Shown piece after piece: positions 1-6,865 of a stretch of DNA of 8,152 nucleotides; within the stretch, counting starts at the first letter, position 1, and every line of letters starts with the position of its first letter. Origin of the DNA: Clostridia bacterium (GTDB lineage: Bacteria > Bacillota > Clostridia > Christensenellales > CAG-1252); contig JAEDHM010000064.1 in the NCBI GenBank assembly GCA_016296985.1, positions 1 through 8,152 on the forward strand, given 5' to 3'. Both the position numbers and the translations under genes were made by a program. The notes under the pieces are model-generated. The model saw only the letters and a program-made list of their open reading frames with translations. It had not been told where the DNA came from and did no database searches.

Positions 1-262
1 AGCCTAAATCTTCGTGTATGGAAACGACTTCAAGTCCGCTTTCTTTTACAAGGGAAAGCCAATCAAGCTTGCCTCCCTTACCCGTAGGCATACCCGCCAA
101 AGAAGTGAGCATTCTCACAAGAAAAGAAGTTGGACGGATCATAAAGCCGTTGAGCTCGATGCCGTCGTACCCCGCATCCTTCACGGCTTGCAAGGTGGCT
201 TTGGCTTGTTTTGTATTGTTCGTAACACTACCGAGCATTATTTGTTGTACTGCAGTTTTCAT
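1..262 (-). CDS. Sugar phosphate isomerase/epimerase, xylose-isomerase-like TIM barrel (partial, N-terminal 87 codons)
   Basis: Read on the minus strand, an ATG at 262-260 opens a frame that runs off the left edge. The protein begins MKTAVQQIMLGSV and contains KDAGYDGIELNGF (residues 28-40), then a stretch ending GLEVVSIHEDLG. The pattern of first beta strand, helix and 'AGYDGIEL' second strand, followed by 'SGLEVVSIH', is typical of the AP-endonuclease-2/xylose-isomerase-like TIM-barrel superfamily that includes sugar phosphate isomerases/epimerases and sugar dehydratases. The start lies 1 base after the GH2 stop codon, and a modest AAAGG lies upstream inside the GH2 3' end, so translation is probably coupled. 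It likely converts a sugar released by the neighbouring hydrolases, but the substrate cannot be told. About two thirds of the protein, including most metal-binding residues, is outside the window. Confidence 0.82.
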   Translation of the reverse strand, partial: MKTAVQQIMLGSVTNNTKQAKATLQAVKDAGYDGIELNGFMIRPTSFLVRMLTSLAGMPTGKGGKLDWLSLVKESGLEVVSIHEDLG

Positions 263-263
263 A

Positions 264-2429
264 TTAGTCTACCTTTTTATATTTTTGCAAAATGCGGTTC
301 ATTTCTTTGATTTTTTCTTCGTCCATATTGGCTTGTTTCATTAAAGAAAGCATACTCATTTTACCCATCATTTTCACCAAAATTGGGTTCTTCATCGCAG
401 CTTTGGCTACGTCCCCATAGTTTTTTGCACCTTCTTCCATCATTTTGGCAATGATAGCTCCTGCTTCGGGGTGTTTTTGAATATCGCTGATTTTATCTGC
501 AACAGAGTAATAACCTTCCTTGATATTTTGATCAAACCAATTTACAACAGGCGCAGTTTTTTGCAAATGATACGTTTTATTTTCCTTCCATACCTTTTTG
601 ATCGTGCGCTCATCGCAAAGGTTGCCGCTTTTTGCCACCAACTTATGCTTTTTCCATATCGTTAAATCAAACGTAAATACGTACTCACCTTGCTTTTTTT
701 CAACCAATTTGCCGTCTTTATAGAGAGAAACTTCCTTCTGGTTGGAATAGACCTTGATTTGTACCTTTTTGTTTTTGTGGTCGATAAAGCGTTTACCGCA
801 AATATGTACGAAAGGTTCTTTGGACCAATGTGCTTTATAAAGATAAAAGGCATCCTTCTTCGTTTGTCTATCAAAGGTAACCAAACCTTTTTGGTTTTCG
901 CCGTGTTTACCACCCTCCTCTCTACCATCGGCACCGAAGTCGAACAAGTTCCAAACGTGAGTCGCCCACAAATAAGGACGCTTCTCGATCATGGCTATCA
1001 CATGTTCGTGATAAACGCATTGATATTCTTCGGTGTAATCTCCCTTTTCGGGATGCTCGCTGTGTAAGTTAGGGTTCGCATCAGCACCGTATTCGCTAAA
1101 CCCCATAGGGCGAGTGGGATGTTCCGCATGATACTTATCGAAAAATTCTTCATTTTCGTTGAGTTCACCCAAATACCAACCGTAATAAAGGTTGTAGCTA
1201 TTCACGTCGGGAATATCCAAAATCGGGCTATCCGTGCTAAGCATAAAAACGTTTGCCATCGTCGTAGGACGAGTGGTATCAAGTTTATGGCACAAATCGT
1301 TCAATAACTTATGGTTTTCCAAAAGGTCGTCGTTTACAGGTGTAGCGGAAGTGATCTCATTGGAAAGCCCCCAAACGGCGATGCAAGGGTGATTGTAGTT
1401 TTGCACAACTAGTTCTTCCATTTGCGTAAGCGTGTTGCTTCTGCCTTGTTCCATGTGCATGGTGATGTAGGGAATTTCCGCCCATACCACGATGCCGTTT
1501 TCATCGCACAAATCGTAAAATTCCTGGGCGTGTTGATAATGTGCCAAACGCAAGGTGTTGGCACCCAATTCTTTTATAATCGCCATGTCTTGCTGCATTT
1601 GCTCCAAGGTAATGGCATTACCCAAATCCTTGAAGTCTTGATGCTTTGCTACCCCACGAAGTGGATAACTTTTGCCGTTTAAGAAGAAACCCTTATCGGC
1701 GTCGATCTCCATCTTTCTGCAACCAAAGCGTGTGGAAACCACGTCGCCGCTTGCAAGCGTAGCTGTTGCCTTGTAAAGATAAGGATCTGCTGATCCATCC
1801 CAAAGATGAACGTTTTCTATTTCAAAAGTTGCTAGTGCTTTGCCGTTTTCGCTTTTTGCTGTTTGAGTTTGCCCATTCACTTCAACGGTTACTTCTTCTA
1901 CATTTTGCCACGTTTCTACCGTAACAGTGGCACTCCTTTTATCTAAATTGACAACGGGAGTTACCTTGATGGCAGGCGTACCCATATAAGCAAGTTCAAA
2001 GTGTTTTTCGGGTACAATTATCAAGTTTACGTCACGGTAAATACCACCATAAAAGGTAAAATCTGCTTTTTGAGGATATACCGTCATATTGTCGCTGTTA
2101 TCTACCGCTATTTTTAATTGATTTTCTTTTTGCAGATGATCCGTAATATCCACCCGAAACGTAGAAAAACCGCCGTCGTGGCGGCATAGCGTTTGGCCGT
2201 TTAAACTAACACTGCAGGAATTGGCAACCCCTTGAAATTCCAAAAAGGCTTTTTCCTTTCCTAAATTTTCACAAGTAAAATGCTTTTCGTAATGGCAAAC
2301 GCCACGGAAATAGTCGTTACCACCGTCTTGACCATCGACGTTATTCCAAGTGTGAGGAATATTAATGGTTGAACGCATACCCTTTTCTTCAAATTGCCAA
2401 TCTTTATTTAAAGATATAATTTTTCTCAT
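264..2429 (-). CDS. Glycoside hydrolase family 2 enzyme (beta-galactosidase / beta-glucuronidase-like), cytoplasmic
   Basis: This 721-residue protein has the GH2 layout. It has a sugar-binding jelly roll (about 1-140; NIPHTWNNVDGQDGGNDYFR at 23-42), an immunoglobulin-like domain (about 141-237) and a catalytic TIM barrel (about 239-535). A DUF4982-like beta domain follows (about 536-605), then an extra helical tail (about 606-721). The acid/base is Glu358 in WGLSNEI and the nucleophile is Glu446 in GFSEYGAD; NLYYGWY (413-419) and WNLFDFGADGR line the active site. N512-Q-K514 sits where beta-glucuronidases carry their NxK motif, but related beta-galactosidases can show the same pattern, so the substrate stays open. 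There is no signal peptide. The ATG at 2429 is chosen because AGGTG lies about 5 bases upstream. The gene follows the symporter across a terminator-like hairpin and abuts the isomerase gene. Confidence 0.92.
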   Translation of the reverse strand: MRKIISLNKDWQFEEKGMRSTINIPHTWNNVDGQDGGNDYFRGVCHYEKHFTCENLGKEKAFLEFQGVANSCSVSLNGQTLCRHDGGFSTFRVDITDHLQKENQLKIAVDNSDNMTVYPQKADFTFYGGIYRDVNLIIVPEKHFELAYMGTPAIKVTPVVNLDKRSATVTVETWQNVEEVTVEVNGQTQTAKSENGKALATFEIENVHLWDGSADPYLYKATATLASGDVVSTRFGCRKMEIDADKGFFLNGKSYPLRGVAKHQDFKDLGNAITLEQMQQDMAIIKELGANTLRLAHYQHAQEFYDLCDENGIVVWAEIPYITMHMEQGRSNTLTQMEELVVQNYNHPCIAVWGLSNEITSATPVNDDLLENHKLLNDLCHKLDTTRPTTMANVFMLSTDSPILDIPDVNSYNLYYGWYLGELNENEEFFDKYHAEHPTRPMGFSEYGADANPNLHSEHPEKGDYTEEYQCVYHEHVIAMIEKRPYLWATHVWNLFDFGADGREEGGKHGENQKGLVTFDRQTKKDAFYLYKAHWSKEPFVHICGKRFIDHKNKKVQIKVYSNQKEVSLYKDGKLVEKKQGEYVFTFDLTIWKKHKLVAKSGNLCDERTIKKVWKENKTYHLQKTAPVVNWFDQNIKEGYYSVADKISDIQKHPEAGAIIAKMMEEGAKNYGDVAKAAMKNPILVKMMGKMSMLSLMKQANMDEEKIKEMNRILQKYKKVD

Positions 2430-2440
2430 TCATTCACCTA

Positions 2441-2474
2441 TACAAAAGAAGCCTCACCGATAGGCGATGAGGCT
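2441..2474 (-). terminator. Intergenic hairpin with T-rich tail between symporter and GH2 genes (intrinsic terminator or attenuator)
   Basis: On the minus strand, 2474-2450 forms a 10-bp stem (AGCCTCATCG against CGGTGAGGCT) with a 5-base loop CCTAT and one U-G wobble. TCTTTTGT follows. On the plus strand the wobble becomes an A-C mismatch, so the structure favours minus-strand RNA. It sits 18 bases after the symporter stop and immediately before the GH2 ribosome binding site. It is probably a partial terminator that sets the symporter:GH2 ratio or protects the upstream mRNA end. The T-run is interrupted, so leaky termination is plausible. Confidence 0.72.
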
Positions 2475-2492
2475 ATCCCGATTATGTAATTT

Positions 2493-4010
2493 TTATTTAT
2501 TTTCAGTAGTAAGTTGCGCTTTCTTTTCCGCAATACGCTTTTGAACTTCTATCATCTCTTTTCTATCGAGCTTGCAGAACTTCATAGTAATCAAAGTGAT
2601 GACCCAACCGACAACTGGAAGACCGAAATAAATGGCCATAGTAAGCCAGAATATAGCGGGCGTCATAGCGTCAGTAGGCTGAGGCAACGTGTTTACGTAA
2701 CCGATGAGAGCACACGCACCCGTTGCAATAAGTGCAGAGAAAGACGAAACGATTTTGTCGATAAAGCTATATACACCCGAAACAACAGCGGGAATATATT
2801 TACCCGTACGATCGAGTTCATAGTCGATAAGGTCTGCCATAAAGGACGTATTCGCCGTTGTAACGCACATTTTGGAACCATTCCATACAACGTTCAAAAG
2901 AACGTAAATTATCATGATTACACCCATAGAAGCGATCTTCTTAGGATTGATGATACAGAAGAAAGCGAAGATAACGACGGCGACCGCCAAGGATATCCAG
3001 CTCCAGTCTACGATTGTTTTCTTGCTACCGTGCTTACCTGCATACTTTGCACCGACAAACGCAAAGATAATGGAAGGAATCATTGCTATAACTGTTAAGA
3101 TCATTGAAAGCCCCATATTGCCAATAATAATACCAAACAGCAAAGTTTTGATAACTTCTTGCGTTGCCGTTTGTTGAGCGATCTTATCGGAAACTTCGGA
3201 GATAATGAAGCATTGCAAAGGTTTACTTCCCTTTAACGTATTCCACATATCTTTAAAGGAAAGCTTTTCCTTTTTTACCGAAGTGCCAACAAAGTATTCG
3301 GGTTTATCGAACGCAGAAACACCGATGCAAACGAGTGCCGTACCCAAAGCCCCGATAGCTACACACACGTAACAAGCAACGGAAAGATACGATTGATTAT
3401 AATCGAATTGTTGTGAGCCGTCAACGACTGCGCCAGGCGTACCGAATTTGGGAAGTAATACGCTCGTCAAAACGACGGAAAGCATCATAGGAATAAAGTA
3501 GTTAAAAATCGTCGTCCAAACGCCGATTGTGGGACGCTGTTTTGGATCGTTAGACATAATCGCAGGTATCGTCTGCGCCGTCATATTCGTAATAGTATAA
3601 CCGATAACGTAAATCACGTAGAGTAAAACAAAAATAATAATTCCCCAAACACCCGTAAGCGAAGCCTTGGAAACAACGTCGAACATAAGAATGAGTGCAA
3701 GCGCTTCAATGAGAAAACCGCCGCCCATCAATATACGAAGTTTACCCCATTTGGTATTGACGCGATCGTAAAGAAAAGCAAGGAGAGGATCGGTGATACC
3801 GTCTAAAATTCTCGTTGCCGTCAAAATCACACCGATAACGACCGTTGCGATTCCATAACCAATACTTGCAGAGTAAGATGCAAGACCGATAAGCGTATAA
3901 ATTGCCATACCGGGCAATGCGTTGCAAGCATATAAAATGATTTGCCAAAGCTTTGCACGACGATATTCAACGCCGTCAACTTCACTGGCGGTTACTTTAT
4001 TTTTTGCCAT
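2493..4010 (-). CDS. GPH-family (MelB-like) glycoside/sugar:cation symporter, MFS fold
   Basis: This 505-residue protein is very hydrophobic, with about 12 predicted membrane segments. The family signature is in helix II and the following loop: ILDGITDPLLAFLYDRVNTKW (about 68-88), where Asp70 and Asp74 align with the two cation-site aspartates of MelB. DLIDYELDRTGKY (393-405) is the second conserved GPH loop. The family (glycoside-pentoside-hexuronide:cation symporters) imports unphosphorylated glycosides or hexuronides with Na+ or H+. It is the first gene of the minus-strand operon. The ATG at 4010 is supported by AAGGGGA about 8 bases upstream and a near-consensus promoter close behind. With two beta-glycosidases beside it, a beta-linked disaccharide or beta-glycoside/glucuronide is the likely cargo, but the sequence does not decide which. 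Both termini are polar and cytoplasmic in style, and the length is normal for the family. Confidence 0.93.
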   Translation of the reverse strand: MAKNKVTASEVDGVEYRRAKLWQIILYACNALPGMAIYTLIGLASYSASIGYGIATVVIGVILTATRILDGITDPLLAFLYDRVNTKWGKLRILMGGGFLIEALALILMFDVVSKASLTGVWGIIIFVLLYVIYVIGYTITNMTAQTIPAIMSNDPKQRPTIGVWTTIFNYFIPMMLSVVLTSVLLPKFGTPGAVVDGSQQFDYNQSYLSVACYVCVAIGALGTALVCIGVSAFDKPEYFVGTSVKKEKLSFKDMWNTLKGSKPLQCFIISEVSDKIAQQTATQEVIKTLLFGIIIGNMGLSMILTVIAMIPSIIFAFVGAKYAGKHGSKKTIVDWSWISLAVAVVIFAFFCIINPKKIASMGVIMIIYVLLNVVWNGSKMCVTTANTSFMADLIDYELDRTGKYIPAVVSGVYSFIDKIVSSFSALIATGACALIGYVNTLPQPTDAMTPAIFWLTMAIYFGLPVVGWVITLITMKFCKLDRKEMIEVQKRIAEKKAQLTTENK

Positions 4011-4040
4011 AGTAAAATCCCCTTATTTTTATTTTCCTTC

Positions 4041-4069
4041 ATTATAATCCGTCCCATTTTCTTTGTAAA
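4041..4069 (-). promoter_or_regulatory. Sigma-A-type promoter of the symporter-GH2-isomerase operon
   Basis: On the minus strand there is TTTACA (4069-4064), a 17-base spacer, then TATAAT (4046-4041). The -10 is a perfect consensus and the -35 matches 5 of 6 bases. Transcription would begin near 4034, leaving a short leader of about 25 bases that contains the AAGGGGA ribosome binding site of the symporter. With such a strong match, expression may be controlled mainly by a repressor or by catabolite control rather than needing an activator; that is inference. Confidence 0.82.
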
Positions 4070-4134
4070 GCCACAAATTCGGCAACAATTACAAATTTTA
4101 GGGCTATTTATGTTTTGTCTTAATTTTTGATACT

Positions 4135-4170
4135 GAACATGAAATATTGGAATATTTCGTCTTGATGTTC
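4135..4170. promoter_or_regulatory. Candidate operator: nested inverted repeats in the divergent control region
   Basis: GAAATATT-GG-AATATTTC at 4141-4158 is a perfect 8-bp inverted repeat with a 2-base centre. It is flanked by GAACAT (4135-4140) and its complement ATGTTC (4165-4170). The outer right arm overlaps the -35 of the plus-strand promoter, and the core lies just upstream of that -35. AATATT also recurs as a direct repeat (4143 and 4151), which would suit an AraC-type protein with two DNA-binding helices. It is the most structured non-coding sequence in the intergenic region, and binding by the adjacent AraC protein is an inference. Confidence 0.5.
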
Positions 4171-4190
4171 TAATTTTCCCATGATATAAT
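4162..4190 (+). promoter_or_regulatory. Sigma-A-type promoter of the regulator-GH1 operon
   Basis: TTGATG (4162-4167), a 17-base spacer and a perfect TATAAT (4185-4190) precede the regulator gene. Transcription would start near 4197, giving a leader of about 80 bases that is AT-rich with no strong hairpin. The -35 overlaps one arm of the candidate operator, which suggests autoregulation. The regulator has only a weak ribosome binding site (AGG at 4266-4268, 8 bases before the ATG), whereas GH1 downstream has a strong one. Confidence 0.7.
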
Positions 4191-4276
4191 AAAAAATATA
4201 GCAAAATACTATATAGAAAAACGTTTGTTGTTTTAATTTCTAAAATGTATCAACAGGTGAAAAATAGGTAAAAAAA

Positions 4277-5518
4277 ATGGAAATAATTCCTAATGTCAAA
4301 AATAAGCTAAATGAAACCTATGCTCTTTTCCTTCTCGAAAAGGTAATTCCCAAAGATGAGTCGCTTTATCTTTGGTGTTATTCGTCAAGCAAAGAACTCG
4401 TTGCCACCACCTGTCCACAAGCATACAAGTTAGAGTCCTTATTTTCTTTATTTGAAACGAAACTTTCATTAAAGGAATATTTAGATCGACTTGACACGGA
4501 AAAACCAATTTTGTTTGGCAACGAACTTGGATTACAATGGGCGGTTACGATTATTAAAACCGATGCGAAAAGAACGCTTTTTTATGCAATCGGTCCTGTT
4601 TTTTACCAAGAAACGGATCTTAACGCCTTAAAACTTGCATTGCGTGATATAAAGTATACTCACCTCACTATCACAGCGGAAGAAATTCAAAAGAACGTTC
4701 CCGTTATGTCTTTTTCCATTTTCAGTCGCTACGTCTTGATGATGCATAACGTGCTTTCCGACACTCCGATGGAACTTGAAGATTTGCTTGCCCCCAACAC
4801 GAGCAACTTGTTGCCCCATCTCAAGCAAGAAAATCACGACCATTCGTTAGTTTACGACAATGAAAAGGCATTGATGGAAATGGTTAGAAGAGGAGAGCTT
4901 AATTACCAAGATGCTTTAAAAAAGAGTATCATTTTCAGCAGTGGCGTGCCCTTAAAGAGTAGTGAATTTTTGCGTCAATCCAAAACGAGCGCCACCGTTT
5001 TTGCTTCCTTGACGACACGTGCCGCTATGGAAGGCGGTCTTCCCCCTACCGTTGCCTATCCTTTGGGGGACAGCTATATACAAGCGATCGAAGAAAGTTC
5101 TTCTCAAAACGAAATCGGCTCGCTTTGCTATGCCATGTACCACGATTTCATCTTGCGTGTTCACAAACTGCGTAGAAACCCTGCCTATTCTTCCGCCATC
5201 AACAAATGTTGCGATTACATCGAAATCAACCGGGATAAAAAAATCGAGGTGGAAGATTTGGCAACGCTTGTTGGCTATACCAGTTATTATTTGACGGAAA
5301 AATTCAAAAAAGAAGTCGGGGTCAGTTTAAATAGTTATATCAAAAAGGTAAAGGTGGAACGGGCTAAAATATTGCTTGACACCACCGATCTGCCTGTTTG
5401 CGAAGTAGCGGAAAAAACCGCTTTCAACACGTCCAACTACTTTATTCAAGTTTTCAGGGAATTTACGGGGAAAACTCCCGTGCAATATAGAAATCACAAG
5501 GAGAAAAAACATGACTAA
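4277..5518 (+). CDS. AraC-family transcriptional regulator, probable local controller of the glycoside locus
   Basis: This is a 413-residue protein. The C-terminal AraC/XylS DNA-binding domain spans about 308-408. Helix-turn-helix 1 lies in IEVEDLATLVGYTSYYLTEK and helix-turn-helix 2 in VCEVAEKTAFNTSNYFIQVF, ending with the family hallmark FTGKTPVQYR. The N-terminal part (about 1-170) has SLYLWCYSSSKELVATTCP and an LFYAIGPVF strand. The middle part (about 195-300) has TTRAAMEGGLPPTVAYPLGD. This layout recurs in long AraC proteins of gut Bacillota; I know no ligand for it, and it lacks the classic AraC cupin arm. It is transcribed divergently from the symporter operon and overlaps the GH1 start by 8 bases (ATGACTAA), so it and GH1 are co-expressed. 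It probably activates or represses both operons in response to the imported sugar. Confidence 0.9.
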   Translation: MEIIPNVKNKLNETYALFLLEKVIPKDESLYLWCYSSSKELVATTCPQAYKLESLFSLFETKLSLKEYLDRLDTEKPILFGNELGLQWAVTIIKTDAKRTLFYAIGPVFYQETDLNALKLALRDIKYTHLTITAEEIQKNVPVMSFSIFSRYVLMMHNVLSDTPMELEDLLAPNTSNLLPHLKQENHDHSLVYDNEKALMEMVRRGELNYQDALKKSIIFSSGVPLKSSEFLRQSKTSATVFASLTTRAAMEGGLPPTVAYPLGDSYIQAIEESSSQNEIGSLCYAMYHDFILRVHKLRRNPAYSSAINKCCDYIEINRDKKIEVEDLATLVGYTSYYLTEKFKKEVGVSLNSYIKKVKVERAKILLDTTDLPVCEVAEKTAFNTSNYFIQVFREFTGKTPVQYRNHKEKKHD

Positions 5519-6785
5519 TTTTTTGATCGGTGCCTCCACTTCGGCACACCAAATCGAAGGCAACAATATCCATAGCGATTATTGGGCAATGGAAAACATG
5601 AAGTACACGAGCTTTACGGAACCTTCCGGGCAAGCCGTTGACTCTTACAATCACTATGAAGAAGACATTGCTTTGTTGAAACAAGCAGGGTTGAATGCTT
5701 ACCGCTTCTCCATTGAATGGGCAAGGATCGAACCCGAACAAGGCAAGTTCGACATGAACGAAATCGAGCATTATAAAAAGGTTTTACTTTGCTTGAAGGA
5801 AAATGGAATTACGCCCGTCGTAACTATGCACCACTTCTCCTCCCCATTGTGGCTCATTCAAATGGGAGGATGGGAAAATGAAGGAGTCGTTGACTTGTTT
5901 GCTAATTACTGCAAGTTCGTTGTGGAACAACTTGGCGATTTATTTGATTACGTTTGTACCATCAACGAAGCTAATATGCGTTTGCAATTCGCCGCTATTG
6001 CCGAAAGATACAAACGCCAAATGATGGCAAACGCCACTAACATGAAGAGTATGGAAGGCACCGTACAAGTTGGTGCCAACCTGAATGGCATGATGGAAAG
6101 AATGAAGATGGCAGCCGCTGAAAATATGCAAATTTTCCACTCACCAAATCCTGCCGTATTCGTCAGTGCATGTACGCCTAATGGTGATTTGTTGGTTATG
6201 AAGGCACATCAAGCAGCAAAAGCCGTTATGAAACAAGTAAAACCTTCGTTAAAGATCGGCATTACGCTTTCCCTTCACGACATTCAATTTGTGGAAGGCG
6301 GCGAAGAAGTTGCTAAAAACGAATGGAATGATGAATTTTTGCATTACCTTCCTTATATTCAAGACGACGATTTCTTCGGGCTTCAAAATTATACCCGTTC
6401 GGTTATGAACGCAGACGGCATTATGCCGGTTCCCGAAGGAAAAAAGAAAACGCAAATGGATTACGAAAACTATCCCGAAGCACTCGGCCACGTTATTCGC
6501 AAAGTACATGAAAGTTTGCCTATTCCCATCATGGTAACGGAAAACGGCATTACCACAAGCGACGATACGGAACGTGTGGAATTTATTCAAAAGGCACTTT
6601 CCGATGTTCAAGCGTGCATAGCAGACGGCATTCCCGTTATCGGTTATATGCATTGGTCGCTTCTTGATAACTTTGAATGGCAAAAAGGGTTTGCAATGAC
6701 GTTCGGTTTAGTTGCCGTTGATCGCACAACCATGCAACGCACCCCAAAACAAAGCCTTTTCGTATTAGGCTCTTACGCAAAATAA
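5511..6785 (+). CDS. Glycoside hydrolase family 1 beta-glycosidase (beta-glucosidase/beta-galactosidase type)
   Basis: This 424-residue cytoplasmic TIM-barrel enzyme starts directly at the first barrel strand, FLIGASTSAHQIEG (4-17). Other GH1 landmarks are YRFSIEWARIEP (64-75), TMHHF (105-109), the acid/base Glu153 in TINEAN, the nucleophile Glu344 in VTENG and the glycone-binding HWSLLDNFEW (381-390). Usual GH1 enzymes read TxNEP; here Pro is Ala. After DNFEW the sequence QKGFAMTFGL lacks the Ser/Lys/Tyr phosphate-binding set of 6-phospho-glycosidases, so a non-phosphorylated substrate is expected, in line with the symporter. The segment from about 171 to 206 is rich in methionine. The start at 5511 has AAGGAG at 5498-5503, 7 bases upstream, and lies inside the regulator's last codons. 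It is slightly shorter than typical GH1 (about 440-480). Its 3' end is 32 bases from an insertion sequence. Confidence 0.92.
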   Translation: MTNFLIGASTSAHQIEGNNIHSDYWAMENMKYTSFTEPSGQAVDSYNHYEEDIALLKQAGLNAYRFSIEWARIEPEQGKFDMNEIEHYKKVLLCLKENGITPVVTMHHFSSPLWLIQMGGWENEGVVDLFANYCKFVVEQLGDLFDYVCTINEANMRLQFAAIAERYKRQMMANATNMKSMEGTVQVGANLNGMMERMKMAAAENMQIFHSPNPAVFVSACTPNGDLLVMKAHQAAKAVMKQVKPSLKIGITLSLHDIQFVEGGEEVAKNEWNDEFLHYLPYIQDDDFFGLQNYTRSVMNADGIMPVPEGKKKTQMDYENYPEALGHVIRKVHESLPIPIMVTENGITTSDDTERVEFIQKALSDVQACIADGIPVIGYMHWSLLDNFEWQKGFAMTFGLVAVDRTTMQRTPKQSLFVLGSYAK

Positions 6786-6799
6786 TTACATAACGTATT

Positions 6800-6811
6800 A
6801 GGGGCTGCCGC
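6800..6811 (+). other. Probable 5' arm of a GH1 terminator split by the insertion sequence
   Basis: AGGGGCTGCCGC, 14 bases after the GH1 stop, is a GC-rich block in AT-rich surroundings and has no complementary arm nearby. It is followed by TTAATG and then the first base of the insertion sequence at 6818. The position and composition fit the left arm and loop of an intrinsic terminator whose right arm now lies beyond the element, outside the window. This is inference. Confidence 0.4.
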
Positions 6812-6817
6812 TTAATG

Positions 6818-6844
6818 TGCTATGAACCCAAAAAGTTGGACTAA
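6818..6844 (+). repeat. Right inverted repeat (IRR) of the insertion sequence, orfB side
   Basis: It starts TGCTATGAACCC and contains AAAAAGTTGGAC, a block recognisable from IS150-group ends. Aligned without gaps to the other end, it matches 21 of 27 bases, including TG at the tip and GTTGGAC inside. Confidence 0.85.
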
Positions 6845-6865
6845 ATAGTATTAACTAGTAATTAT

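Noticed and set aside
18..344. Plus-strand open frames at the left edge
   Set aside because: They are antisense to the isomerase/epimerase start and the GH2 3' end, both of which have convincing protein sequence.
690..1067. 125-codon plus-strand open frame opposite the GH2 gene
   Set aside because: It looks hydrophobic only because it is antisense to the GH2 coding sequence; no start signal and no recognisable family.
2514..3098. 194-codon plus-strand open frame opposite the symporter gene
   Set aside because: It lies wholly inside a well-supported membrane protein on the other strand, has no ribosome binding site, and its composition is odd (many Arg, Asn, Cys); a shadow frame.
4217..4235. 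Possible catabolite-control (cre-like) site around AAACGTTTG in the regulator leader
   Set aside because: Only a short central match, without the flanking TG...CA pattern; not enough to call.
4255..4260. AGGTGA as the regulator ribosome binding site
   Set aside because: It is 16 bases before the ATG, too far; the weaker AGG at 4266-4268 has a suitable distance.
4011..4276. Riboswitch or small RNA in the divergent intergenic region
   Set aside because: I see promoters and an operator-like repeat but no recognisable riboswitch core or small-RNA hairpin plus terminator.
6249..6683. 144-codon minus-strand open frame opposite GH1
   Set aside because: It overlaps the catalytic part of GH1 and has no motif or start signal; shadow.
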